Below are positions 19,906-28,408 of a DNA stretch of 64,000 nt, in pieces. A program made the position numbers and the translations under genes. The notes under the pieces are model-generated. The model was not told where the DNA came from. It saw nothing but the letters and a program-made list of their open reading frames with translations, and ran no database searches. This stretch comes from W2P13-069 sp963590525. Lineage in GTDB: Bacteria > Actinomycetota > Coriobacteriia > Coriobacteriales > QAMH01. The stretch is taken from contig CAVAPV010000001.1 in the NCBI GenBank assembly GCA_963590525.1, positions 1 through 64,000 on the forward strand. The letters are read 5' to 3'. Positions within the stretch are counted from its first letter, which is position 1; every line of letters begins with the position of its first letter.

Positions 19906-21324
19906 ATGACGCAAGAACAAGAGGGTCGTCAGGCCTGTACGGTCACACAAGCCATGAGCCTGGCAAAACGCGGGCTCGAACAGATTCGTCTCACTGTTGT
20001 GGGAGAAATCTGCGAGCTTAGCCAAAGATCGGGTTACAAGGCTGTCTACTTTACGATCAGAGACGATGACAGCGTCATGCCCTGCATCATTTGGAAAAAC
20101 GTCTACGAGGCAAGCGGCGTTACGTTGGAAAACGGGAGTCTTGTAGAGGTGACGGGCTCGTTTAGCTGCTATGCCGCGCGCGGAAGCCTGCAGTTTACTG
20201 TTCGCAAGCTTGCCATTGCCGGAGAGGGAAACCTGCGCGTCCGCGTTGCCCAGCTCGCCAAGAAGCTCGAGGCAGAGGGGCTTATGAGCGCGTCTCGCAA
20301 GCGCCGTATTCCCGCTTTGCCCAAGCGCATCGCCGTCATCACGTCCCCAAGCGGCAAGGCCATCAGAGACGTCATGCGCACATTGCGCAGGCGCTACCCG
20401 CTAGGTGAGCTCATGGTCTTTGGCGTAACGGTAGAGGGAGAGAACGCGGCTCGCTACATGTGCGAGGCGCTGCAAGCCGCCCAGGAGGCTTCTCCTGCTC
20501 CAGACGTCATCTTACTCGTGCGCGGCGGCGGTGCCTACGAGACCATGATGCCCTACAACGACGAGTCGCTTGCACGTGCCGTTGCCGCGTGTTCCATCCC
20601 CGTCGTCACCGGGATCGGGCACGAGCCGGATAACTTTATCGCCGACATGGTCGCAGACTTGCGCTGCTCTACGCCAACGGCTGCGGCCGAGAAGATATCG
20701 CTGTCTGTAGACGAGCTAGCGGCAAAGGTGGATAACGCCACGCGCGCGCTCGACAACGCTTTCGACCAACGTTTGGAGGGCCTGCGCCATCGTCTTGCGC
20801 GTCTGTCTGACCGCCCTGTTTTTAAAGATCCGTGCTATCTGTTGGGTGACTACGCCTTGAAGCTCGACACGATCCAAGACCGTTTGTCGCGCGCACTGCC
20901 TAACGCCCAAAAAGACAACCAGATGCAGCTTGAGACGCTTGAGCAGCGTCTCAAGAGAGCTTTTCCTGATGCTTTTGCGCATCAGGCAACTCAGTTAACT
21001 CAGACGCAGGAGCGTCTTGACCGTGCTATGACGGCTTCGTTTGCGTCGACGGCTCATCGTCTTGAGCAGACAGCAAGCTCGCTTGGGCATGTGGGCAGCA
21101 CGTTGACACAACATCACAGCAAGCAGCTGGCTTTAGCTGCTGCCCAGCTCGACGCTTTGTCTCCGCTTAAGACTTTGGCGCGCGGATACTCGATAAGCTA
21201 TGCGCAAGACGGCAAGACCATCGTCAAGAGCGTCAAAGACGTTGCAGCGGGAGACAAGATCGTTGTCCGCGTCAAAGACGGCAGCATGAGCTGCAACGTA
21301 GACTCTGTGAGCAAAAACGATTAG
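19906..21324 (+). CDS. xseA: Exodeoxyribonuclease VII large subunit
   Basis: Catalytic subunit of the single-strand-specific exonuclease used in recombination and mismatch repair. It has an N-terminal OB fold (about 15-110), then a catalytic region with ITSPSGKAIRDVM, LLVRGGGAYETM, VTGIGHEPD and CSTPTAAAE, then a long coiled-coil region. At 472 residues it is normal in length. The ATG at 19906 has no strong ribosome-binding site; in-frame GTG/TTG codons up to 12 residues earlier cannot be excluded. It is followed 32 bases later by xseB. Confidence 0.93.
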   Translation: MTQEQEGRQACTVTQAMSLAKRGLEQIRLTVVGEICELSQRSGYKAVYFTIRDDDSVMPCIIWKNVYEASGVTLENGSLVEVTGSFSCYAARGSLQFTVRKLAIAGEGNLRVRVAQLAKKLEAEGLMSASRKRRIPALPKRIAVITSPSGKAIRDVMRTLRRRYPLGELMVFGVTVEGENAARYMCEALQAAQEASPAPDVILLVRGGGAYETMMPYNDESLARAVAACSIPVVTGIGHEPDNFIADMVADLRCSTPTAAAEKISLSVDELAAKVDNATRALDNAFDQRLEGLRHRLARLSDRPVFKDPCYLLGDYALKLDTIQDRLSRALPNAQKDNQMQLETLEQRLKRAFPDAFAHQATQLTQTQERLDRAMTASFASTAHRLEQTASSLGHVGSTLTQHHSKQLALAAAQLDALSPLKTLARGYSISYAQDGKTIVKSVKDVAAGDKIVVRVKDGSMSCNVDSVSKND

Positions 21325-21356
21325 CGATAAACCATTAGCAGTAGAAGGGATGCACC

Positions 21357-21614
21357 ATGCAAGAGGCTCAAGACCAAAAGAAGGATATCGAGCAGATGAG
21401 CTTCAAGGAGGGTCTGCTTGAGCTTGACCAGATCGTGCGCGCTCTCGAGTCCAACCAGCTCGAGCTCGAGGCAAGCATAGAGGGCTACGAACGCGGCGTC
21501 GCGCTGCTCGGCTCGCTTAAGAAGCGCCTAGACGACGCTCAGCAAAAGGTTACGGTTCTTATGGGTCAGCTCGATGAGGATCTGGGAGACGAGATCGACA
21601 GCAAGCTCAGCTAA
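21357..21614 (+). CDS. xseB: Exodeoxyribonuclease VII small subunit
   Basis: An 85-residue helical partner of XseA. The family pattern MSFKEGLLELDQIVRALES and the leucine-rich helix pair are visible, and the size is normal. It sits directly after xseA. Downstream, 21620-21652 can form a 12-bp hairpin with one mismatch and no T tract, so this may not be a terminator. Confidence 0.93.
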   Translation: MQEAQDQKKDIEQMSFKEGLLELDQIVRALESNQLELEASIEGYERGVALLGSLKKRLDDAQQKVTVLMGQLDEDLGDEIDSKLS

Positions 21615-21754
21615 AAACGCCTGTTAGCGGGCAGGTTGACCCCGCTTACAGGGAGAGGGGGTGCCGCGTTGCCTGTGTGCTGTGTGACAATGGGCGGACA
21701 CGATTCAGGCAAGCGCCTCTTTTCTCGAGGCCCGACCCCCACGAAAGAGGGAGT

Positions 21755-22948
21755 ATGAACGTTCTCGTTATCAATGCCGGTAGTTCGTCGCTTAAGTACC
21801 AGGTTATCAACATGGACGACGAGAGCGTTATCGCCAAGGGCCTATGCGAAAAGGTTGGCTGCGACGACGCCTTTTGCAAGCAGTGGTACAGCGATGACAA
21901 CAAGGTCATCACCAAGCCGATGAAAAACCACCTCGAGGCCATGCAGGTCGTTATCGACACCTTGGTCAAGGACCTGGGTGGTTTGGACATGATCGACGCC
22001 GTGGGCCATCGCGTTGTCCACGGTGGAGAGAAGTTTGACAAGAGCGCTTTGGTCGACGATCAGGTCCTCGCAGATATCGAGGCTCTCTCCGAGCTGGCAC
22101 CACTCCACAACCCGCCTGCACTCAAGTGTATCAACGCCTGCATGGACCTCATGCCCGGTGTTCCCAATACGGTTGTCTTCGATACGGCGTTTCATCAGAC
22201 GCTCGCACCGCGCAACTACATGTACGCGCTGCCGTACGAGTTCTACGAGCGCTACGGCATCCGCAAATACGGAGCACATGGCACGAGCCATCGCTATATC
22301 GCCAACCGCACGGCAGAGCTTTTGGGTAGGCCCCTGCAAGACCTCAAGCTCATCACTTGTCATCTAGGCAACGGCTGCTCGCTTACGGCAGTTGACCATG
22401 GCATGTCTGCAGACACCTCTATGGGATTCACGCCCTTGGGCGGCGTCATGATGGGCACGCGCTGCGGCGACATCGACCCCGCTATCGTCACCTTCCTCAT
22501 GGAGCAAGAGGGTTACACACCTGGAGAGATCAATCAGATCATGAACCGCGAGTCCGGCCTTGCTGGCATCTCCGGCTTGTCTAATGACTTGCGCGTGGTC
22601 AAAGCGGCAACGCTTGCAGGCCATAAGCGCGCAACGCTTGCGTACGACATGTACTCCAACAGCGTCAAGAAGATGATCGGCTCCTACATAGCCGTCATGG
22701 GCGGCGTGGATGCCATTGCGTTTGCGGGTGGCGTAGGTGAGCATTGCGAGCGCATGCGCCGCATGATCCTCTCTGGTTTGGAGCCGCTGGGTATCGTGTT
22801 GGACCACGAAGCCAATAGGGCAGAGAGCGTTGAGAGCGTCATCAGCGACGAGCGCTCCAAGGTCAAGGTGCTCATCGTTCCCACTAACGAGGAGCTCATG
22901 ATTGCACGCGACACCGTCATGCTCGTCAACGGAGAAGAGCAAGACTAG
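21755..22948 (+). CDS. ackA: Acetate kinase
   Basis: Interconverts acetyl phosphate and acetate with ATP formation, the last step of acetate fermentation. The 397-residue protein has VLVINAGSSSLKYQV at the N-terminus, VHGGEKF, HNPPAL, FDTAFHQT, YGAHGTSHRY and HLGNGCS, all acetate/sugar-kinase family signatures. AGAGGGAGT precedes the ATG at 21755; the upstream in-frame extension lacks family similarity. Phosphate acetyltransferase (pta), often adjacent, is not in this window. Confidence 0.96.
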   Translation: MNVLVINAGSSSLKYQVINMDDESVIAKGLCEKVGCDDAFCKQWYSDDNKVITKPMKNHLEAMQVVIDTLVKDLGGLDMIDAVGHRVVHGGEKFDKSALVDDQVLADIEALSELAPLHNPPALKCINACMDLMPGVPNTVVFDTAFHQTLAPRNYMYALPYEFYERYGIRKYGAHGTSHRYIANRTAELLGRPLQDLKLITCHLGNGCSLTAVDHGMSADTSMGFTPLGGVMMGTRCGDIDPAIVTFLMEQEGYTPGEINQIMNRESGLAGISGLSNDLRVVKAATLAGHKRATLAYDMYSNSVKKMIGSYIAVMGGVDAIAFAGGVGEHCERMRRMILSGLEPLGIVLDHEANRAESVESVISDERSKVKVLIVPTNEELMIARDTVMLVNGEEQD

Positions 22949-23035
22949 AGCCGCTTGCATCGCGTTGCGTGGCGTTGCGCGCCACGACGTTGGATGGCGC
23001 CTCTTGGGTGTTGAGTGGTTCGATTATAGATAAAA

Positions 23036-23146
23036 TTGCATAAATCGGCAAAATAATGCAAAAATATTGCATATTTTGATAAAAATATTGAGTATGTACG
23101 CAAATAGGCGCATACTGTCCAAACCTGGACCCGCAGGCGCGGGTCC
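23036..23146 (+). promoter_or_regulatory. argC control region: ARG-box-like palindromes, promoter and leader hairpin
   Basis: An A+T-rich island carries TTGCAT (23036-23041), ATGCAA (23056-23061) and TTGCAT (23067-23072). The last two form a palindrome with a 5-base spacer. Such TTGCAT/ATGCAA pairs resemble actinobacterial ARG boxes bound by ArgR, which is encoded by the fifth gene of this operon. TTGAGT (23088-23093) and CATACT (23111-23116) are spaced 17 bases. Downstream, GGACCCGC/GCGGGTCC (23127-23146) forms a leader hairpin. The ackA 3' flank also holds a hairpin at 22968-22986. Confidence 0.6.
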
Positions 23147-23202
23147 TGTTTGTTCTACAAGGTTTCAAGGCGCACTAAAAAGCGCGAAAGGCAGTGATCT
23201 TC

Positions 23203-24243
23203 ATGGTACGGGCGGCAGTGGTAGGCGCAGCAGGCTACGCGGGAGCAGAGGCAGTGCGTATCCTTTGCGCGCATCCCAACTTCGAGCTTACGTGCATCAC
23301 CTCTACTGGAGATGCCGGCAAGCGCATGTCCGAGCTGTACCCTGCGCTGTTGGGTATCTGCGACTTGGAGTTCGAGCCGCATGATGCGGCCGCTGTTGCT
23401 GCCAAGGCAGATGTCGCCTTCTTGGCGGTGCCCCATACCGCATCGCTTGCCATGACGCCGGCTTTGGTAGAGGCGGGCGTGCAGGTAGTGGATCTTTCTG
23501 CCGATTATCGCATCGCCGATGCCCAAGTCTATGAGCAGTGGTACGGCGCCAAGCACACGAGTACGGACCTTTTGGCTGGCGCTGTTTACGCCCTGCCCGA
23601 GGTCGCCCGCGCGCAGATCGCCGCAAAACCCGCCGTCATCTCGTGCCCTGGCTGTTATCCAACGGCTTCGGCGCTTGCGGGTCTGCCTTTGGCAGAAAGC
23701 GGCAACTTGGGTGAGGGTACGGTTACCATCGCTGCATTGTCTGGTGTGAGCGGCGCTGGACGCAAGGCCAGCGCCAAGACGCATTTTTGCAATGCAGATG
23801 AGTCTGTGGGGCTTTATGGTTTGCCCCATCGTCACACTCCAGAGATCGCTCAGACCTACACGCGTGCGGCAGGACGCGATGTGGAGGTTATCTTCACGCC
23901 GCATCTGGTTCCTATGGTGCGTGGTTTGCTCGCCACGGTGTACCTGCCGCTTGCCAAGCCTATGACCGATGAGGAAGTCTGGGATCTGTATGCCAAGCGC
24001 TATGAGAACGAGCCCTTTGTCACGGTTTTGCCGCTGGGCATGATGCCGCAGACGGCATGGGTCGAGGGCAGCAACCGCGCGCAAGTTGGCATCAAAGTGG
24101 CACCTGGCAACAAGATGCTTATCGCAAGCTGCGCTATCGACAACCTCGTCAAGGGTGCAGCCGGCCAAGCGGTTCAAGCGGCAAACATCGCCTTTGGCTT
24201 TGACGAGGCCGCCGGCCTCAACGGCTCTTGCCCGGTGGTGTAG
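23203..24243 (+). CDS. argC: N-acetyl-gamma-glutamyl-phosphate reductase
   Basis: Third step of arginine biosynthesis: NADPH reduction of N-acetylglutamyl phosphate. It has the nucleotide-binding GAAGYAGAEAVR at the N-terminus and the catalytic cysteine in SCPGCYPTASA (about 145-155). The substrate-binding His is in HRHTPEI. The 346-residue length is typical. The ATG at 23203 is preferred over GTG 23194, which is only 2 bases from GAAAGG. First gene of argCJBDR, behind an ArgR-type control region. Confidence 0.95.
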   Translation: MVRAAVVGAAGYAGAEAVRILCAHPNFELTCITSTGDAGKRMSELYPALLGICDLEFEPHDAAAVAAKADVAFLAVPHTASLAMTPALVEAGVQVVDLSADYRIADAQVYEQWYGAKHTSTDLLAGAVYALPEVARAQIAAKPAVISCPGCYPTASALAGLPLAESGNLGEGTVTIAALSGVSGAGRKASAKTHFCNADESVGLYGLPHRHTPEIAQTYTRAAGRDVEVIFTPHLVPMVRGLLATVYLPLAKPMTDEEVWDLYAKRYENEPFVTVLPLGMMPQTAWVEGSNRAQVGIKVAPGNKMLIASCAIDNLVKGAAGQAVQAANIAFGFDEAAGLNGSCPVV

Positions 24244-24294
24244 GCGGGCTTTGCTGGCCTTGCCTGTTGAGAGATGAGAGAGGATGCGCAGTAC

Positions 24295-25518
24295 ATGCAT
24301 ACTGTTGAGTTCATAGACGGGGGAGTGACTGCTCCCAAGGGTTTTGTTGCCGCTGGCTTGCATGTTGGTTTTAGGCAAAATCCCCTGCGCCGCGATGCTG
24401 CCCTGGTTTTCTCGCAGCAAGAGCAGACCGTTGCGGCGGGCACCTTTACGCGCAACGTGTTTTGCGCTGCACCGGTCAAGCTCTCGCGTGAGGTTGCTGC
24501 AGGCGGTCACGCACGTGCGGTTATCCTCAATTCCGGCAATGCCAACGCCGCCACTGGCAAACCGGGCGACGAGGCGGCGCTCAAGCAACAGGAGCTCACG
24601 GCAAAAGCGCTGGGCATAGACCCTGCCGAGGTGTTCGTGGCCTCTACGGGCGTTATCGGCGTGCAACTGCCCATGGAGCCGTTTGAGAGCGGCTTGCCCA
24701 AGTTGGCGGCAGCGCTGAGCAGCTCGCGCGAGGCTGCGGAAGACGCCGCACACGGCATCATGACCACAGATACCGTCTCAAAGGAATGTGCGCTCACCTT
24801 TGAGGCTGACGGCGTTGTCTATACGATAGGTGGCATGTCCAAGGGTTCCGGCATGATCCAACCCAACATGGCCACGATGCTCGCCGTCATCACTACAGAC
24901 GTCGCCATCGAGGCAGACGCTCTCAAGACGGCGCTCAAGGCAGCGGTTGATGTCTCGTTTAACAAGATCACGGTTGACAGCGATACCTCTACCAACGACT
25001 CGTGCTTTGCGCTTGCCAACGGCGCTGCCCAAGGGCCGAAGATCAAGGCTGGCACCGATGCCTACAACGCCTTTGCAGCCGCGCTGGCCCAGCTGTGCGA
25101 AAACCTCGCACGCAAGATGGCAGCAGACGGAGAAGGCGCAAGCAAGCTCGTCACCGTCAACGTGACGCAGGCGGCAAGCGATGAGGACGCGGACAAGGCT
25201 GCGCGTACTATCGCCAACTCCCCGCTGGTCAAGACGGCTATTGCCGGTCATGACTGCAACTGGGGGCGCATCGCCGCAGCCTTGGGGCGCAGCGGCGCGT
25301 CGTTTGCGCAAGAGGACGTCGACATCGACATCATGGGCATGCCCGTTTTGCGAGGCGGTTTGCCCTGCGGCTTTGACGAGGACGAGGCCTTGCGACGATT
25401 TGAGCAAGACGAGATCGTCATCGACGTGTCCTTGGGCGCCGGAGAATGCTCGACGCGCATGTGGACTTGCGACTTTACCCACGACTACATCAGCATCAAC
25501 GCCGATTACCGCAGCTAG
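24295..25518 (+). CDS. argJ: Bifunctional glutamate N-acetyltransferase / amino-acid acetyltransferase ArgJ
   Basis: Recycles the acetyl group from acetylornithine to glutamate and, if bifunctional, also makes acetylglutamate from acetyl-CoA. The autocleavage site with its nucleophilic Thr is visible in NMATMLAV; STGVIGVQLP and GHDCNWGRI are family motifs. At 407 residues it is normal. The ATG at 24295 follows GAGAGAGG; ATG 24274 overlaps that site. Presence of ArgJ means the linear ArgE route is not needed. No argA is visible here. Confidence 0.94.
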   Translation: MHTVEFIDGGVTAPKGFVAAGLHVGFRQNPLRRDAALVFSQQEQTVAAGTFTRNVFCAAPVKLSREVAAGGHARAVILNSGNANAATGKPGDEAALKQQELTAKALGIDPAEVFVASTGVIGVQLPMEPFESGLPKLAAALSSSREAAEDAAHGIMTTDTVSKECALTFEADGVVYTIGGMSKGSGMIQPNMATMLAVITTDVAIEADALKTALKAAVDVSFNKITVDSDTSTNDSCFALANGAAQGPKIKAGTDAYNAFAAALAQLCENLARKMAADGEGASKLVTVNVTQAASDEDADKAARTIANSPLVKTAIAGHDCNWGRIAAALGRSGASFAQEDVDIDIMGMPVLRGGLPCGFDEDEALRRFEQDEIVIDVSLGAGECSTRMWTCDFTHDYISINADYRS

Positions 25519-25590
25519 AACCCTGCAAAGGGAGCCAAGGCGGTATTTGGTGCAAAGGGTTGCAACAAGATAGGACAAGAAGGCAAAACG

Positions 25591-26613
25591 ATGATTTTTA
25601 GGAAGCAATACCAGGAGGTGTCGATCCAAGAGCTGGGAGAGCTGCCGCACGCGGCACGCGCCAAGGCCCTCATGGAGATGATGCCTTGGATCGAGGATAT
25701 CGCGGGCAAGACCGTCGTGATCAAGTACGGCGGCGCGGCGATGGTCCAAGAGGATCTGCGCGAGGCTGTGGTCGACGACCTACTCATGCTCAAGCTCATG
25801 GGCGCCAAGCCCGTTATCGTGCATGGCGGCGGCCCTGCCATCAACAAGATGATGGATAGGCTCGATATCCCCGTTAAGTGGGAAAACGGCCAGCGCGTAA
25901 CCGATGAGGCCACCATGGAAGTCGTCAAGATGACGCTGGTGGGCAAGGTCAACCAAGAGCTTGTGAGTGCTATCAACTCGCATGGCTCCATTGCGGTGGG
26001 CCTCAACGGCGCAGACGCCAAGATCATCCAGGCCCAGCAGCTTGATGCGTCTTTGGGCCGTGTGGGCAAGGTCGTCAAAGTTGACACGACGCTTATCGAG
26101 GATTTGCTCAACGCAGACTACATCCCCGTTATCGCCACCGTGGGCTACGGCTCGGACGGCGACTTCAACATCAACGCAGACACCGTGGCCGGCGAGGTCG
26201 CCGCTGCGCTGGGCGCGCAAAAAATTGTCTTCATGACCGATGTCGACGGTTTGTACATGGACTTCTCCGATAAATCCACGCTGGTGTTGCGCATGGCGCT
26301 GCAAGAGGCTGTTGACCTCGCAGAAAGCGGAAACCTGGCCAAGGGGATGATCCCCAAGATCAACGCCATCGTCACGGCTTTATCGGCTGGCGTACGCAAA
26401 GCGCATATCATCAACGGCAAGACGCTTCACTCCCTTGTGCTCGAGATCTTTACCGACGAGGGCGTGGGCACCTTGATCATGAGAACGCTCGAAGACGAGT
26501 TCGACCCCGATTTTGTCGAGGCCCCGGTGAGCAACTTTGCCTCCAAGCTCGAAAGCCCCATAGCAAGCTTTGGCAGCGCTGCGGCGTTTGCCCAGGCCAA
26601 GAAAGGAGAATAG
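25591..26613 (+). CDS. argB: Acetylglutamate kinase
   Basis: Phosphorylates N-acetylglutamate, the committed and often feedback-controlled step of arginine synthesis. The kinase core begins at about residue 40 with KTVVIKYGGAAM and contains VIVHGGGPAI and VGLNGADAK. About 35 residues precede it, consistent with the N-terminal helix seen in arginine-inhibited hexameric enzymes. A C-terminal extension of roughly 40 residues after the usual end (IMRTLEDEF) is unexplained. AAGAAGGC lies 6 bases before the ATG. Confidence 0.94.
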   Translation: MIFRKQYQEVSIQELGELPHAARAKALMEMMPWIEDIAGKTVVIKYGGAAMVQEDLREAVVDDLLMLKLMGAKPVIVHGGGPAINKMMDRLDIPVKWENGQRVTDEATMEVVKMTLVGKVNQELVSAINSHGSIAVGLNGADAKIIQAQQLDASLGRVGKVVKVDTTLIEDLLNADYIPVIATVGYGSDGDFNINADTVAGEVAAALGAQKIVFMTDVDGLYMDFSDKSTLVLRMALQEAVDLAESGNLAKGMIPKINAIVTALSAGVRKAHIINGKTLHSLVLEIFTDEGVGTLIMRTLEDEFDPDFVEAPVSNFASKLESPIASFGSAAAFAQAKKGE

Positions 26614-26615
26614 CC

Positions 26616-27839
26616 ATGGGTGCGGCATTTGATATTGCAAAGCAGCAAGACGAGACTTACGTCATGCACACCTTTGTGCGCAAGCCGGTCGAGTTTGTGC
26701 GCGGAGAGGGCATGAAACTCTACGACGACGAGGGCCGCGAGTACCGTGACTTCTTAAGCGGCATCGGTGTGGTGAGTGTGGGTCATAGCGAGCCTGGCGT
26801 GGTAGCTGCCATCCAAGAGCAGGCTGCAAAGCTTTTGCATGTGAGCAACTACTACTACGTGGAGCATCGCGGTACGGTGGCGCAGCGCATTACCGGTTGG
26901 CTCAAAGAGGGAACGGGCACAGATTGGCAGATCTTCTTTGCTAACAGCGGTGCCGAAGCCAACGAGGGCGCTATCAAGACCGCACGCAGGTGGGGCAAGA
27001 TCCATGCCAACGGCAACTACGGCATCATATCGGCCAACAAGTCCTTTCACGGGCGCACCTATGCGACGCTTGCCGCTACTGCGCAAGACGCCAAGCAGGA
27101 TCCCTTTGCTCCGCTGCCAGGCGGTTTTGCCAGCGTGCCCCTCAACGATATCGAGGCGATGGAGCAAGCCGTCAAGACCCCCGTCGATGGAACCATGCCC
27201 GTGGCCGTGCTGCTCGAGCCCGTGCAGGGGGAGAGCGGCGTTTGGCCTTGCACGCAGGAGTACTTGCAGGCTGTGAGACGCTTGTGCGATGAGAACAACA
27301 TGCTGCTCATCTTTGACGAGGTTCAGACGGGATTCTTCCGCTGCGGCACCCCGTTTGCCTTTATGGACTACGGCGTCAAGCCGGATATCGTGAGCATGGC
27401 CAAAGGCATCGCCGGCGGTGTCCCCATGGGCGCCTTTGCCGCGCGTGCGGATGTGGCAGCCGTCATGGAACCCGGCATGCACGGCACGACCTTTGGCGGC
27501 AGCCCCCTTGCCTGCGCTGCAAGCGAGGCCGTCACCTCTATCATGCTCAAGCCCGAGTTTGCGCAAAACATCAACGAGACGGGCGCCTATCTGCGCGAGC
27601 AGCTGGCCAAGCTGCCCTTTGTCAAAGAGGTGCGCGGCAAGGGCCTTATGTGCGGCATCACGCTGGAGGAGCCGGTGGCAGCTGCAACGGTGTTGGCGGG
27701 GCTCAAGCATGGCTTGGTGCTCAACAACCCCGCTGCAGATATCATGCGTTTCTTGCCGCCGCTGGTTTGCGGCAAAGAGGACGTCGATTTCTTGATCAGC
27801 AAGCTGCCTGCTTGCTATGAGGATGCTTGCAATGCCTAG
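26616..27839 (+). CDS. argD: Acetylornithine aminotransferase
   Basis: PLP enzyme converting N-acetylglutamate semialdehyde to N-acetylornithine. Class III aminotransferase features are the FANSGAEANEGAIK and FHGRTYATLA stretches, the LIFDEVQTGFFR motif and the PLP lysine in SMAKGIAGG (about 250-258). The 407-residue length is normal. It starts 2 bases after argB with GGAGAATAG upstream. A dual role as succinyldiaminopimelate aminotransferase is possible but cannot be decided from sequence. Confidence 0.94.
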   Translation: MGAAFDIAKQQDETYVMHTFVRKPVEFVRGEGMKLYDDEGREYRDFLSGIGVVSVGHSEPGVVAAIQEQAAKLLHVSNYYYVEHRGTVAQRITGWLKEGTGTDWQIFFANSGAEANEGAIKTARRWGKIHANGNYGIISANKSFHGRTYATLAATAQDAKQDPFAPLPGGFASVPLNDIEAMEQAVKTPVDGTMPVAVLLEPVQGESGVWPCTQEYLQAVRRLCDENNMLLIFDEVQTGFFRCGTPFAFMDYGVKPDIVSMAKGIAGGVPMGAFAARADVAAVMEPGMHGTTFGGSPLACAASEAVTSIMLKPEFAQNINETGAYLREQLAKLPFVKEVRGKGLMCGITLEEPVAAATVLAGLKHGLVLNNPAADIMRFLPPLVCGKEDVDFLISKLPACYEDACNA

Positions 27840-27875
27840 GCAAGACGCGATGCATGCAGATGCGGAGGTGAGCTG

Positions 27876-28307
27876 GTGAGCGTTGCTCGCACCGATAGGA
27901 AGAGCGCTATCGCGCGCATCGTAAAAAGCACGCAGATACGCACGCAAGGCGAGCTGATGCAGCTGCTCAAGGAGCAGGGCTTCGAGGTCACCCAGGCCAC
28001 GGTGAGTCGTGACATGGCCGATCTTGGCCTGGTAAAGGACAAAGCCGGCATCTATGTCTTGCCCCAGCTTTTGCACTTGAGGACGGTGGTTGCGGCGCAG
28101 GTTGTCGAGACGCGCCGCGCTGGCAACCAGGTCATCGTCTTGTGCGGGCCCGGCGCCGCCCAGGGTATCGCTGCGGCAATCGATGCCGCAGCGCCTCAAG
28201 GCGTGTTGGGAAGCATCGCCGGCGACGACACGATCCTCGTCATCGCCCAAGACAGCGATGCAGCAGAGAGGTTCCAAGCGCATGTAGACGGCTTAATCTC
28301 TAGATGA
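27876..28307 (+). CDS. argR: Arginine repressor ArgR
   Basis: Arginine-sensing transcriptional regulator of 143 residues. The N-terminal winged helix contains TQATVSRDMADLGLVK (about 46-61). The C-terminal oligomerisation and arginine-binding domain contains GAAQGIAAAID and GSIAGDDTILVIA. GTG start at 27876 with GGAGGTG 5 bases upstream. It is the last gene of argCJBDR and the likely ligand of the TTGCAT/ATGCAA sites before argC, giving autoregulation. Confidence 0.95.
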   Translation: MSVARTDRKSAIARIVKSTQIRTQGELMQLLKEQGFEVTQATVSRDMADLGLVKDKAGIYVLPQLLHLRTVVAAQVVETRRAGNQVIVLCGPGAAQGIAAAIDAAAPQGVLGSIAGDDTILVIAQDSDAAERFQAHVDGLISR

Positions 28308-28408
28308 CGCCCACGCAGCACGCGCTTTATTGGATACTGTTCGACTAGGTTTTGGTACTGACCGGGAGGCTAAACGGTGGCTTTCCCGCAGATAGAAAGG
28401 AAGCAAAG

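Noticed and set aside
21620..21652. Terminator between xseB and ackA
   Set aside because: The 12-bp hairpin has a mismatch and is followed by GAGAGGGGG, not T. Function is undecided, so no terminator is called.
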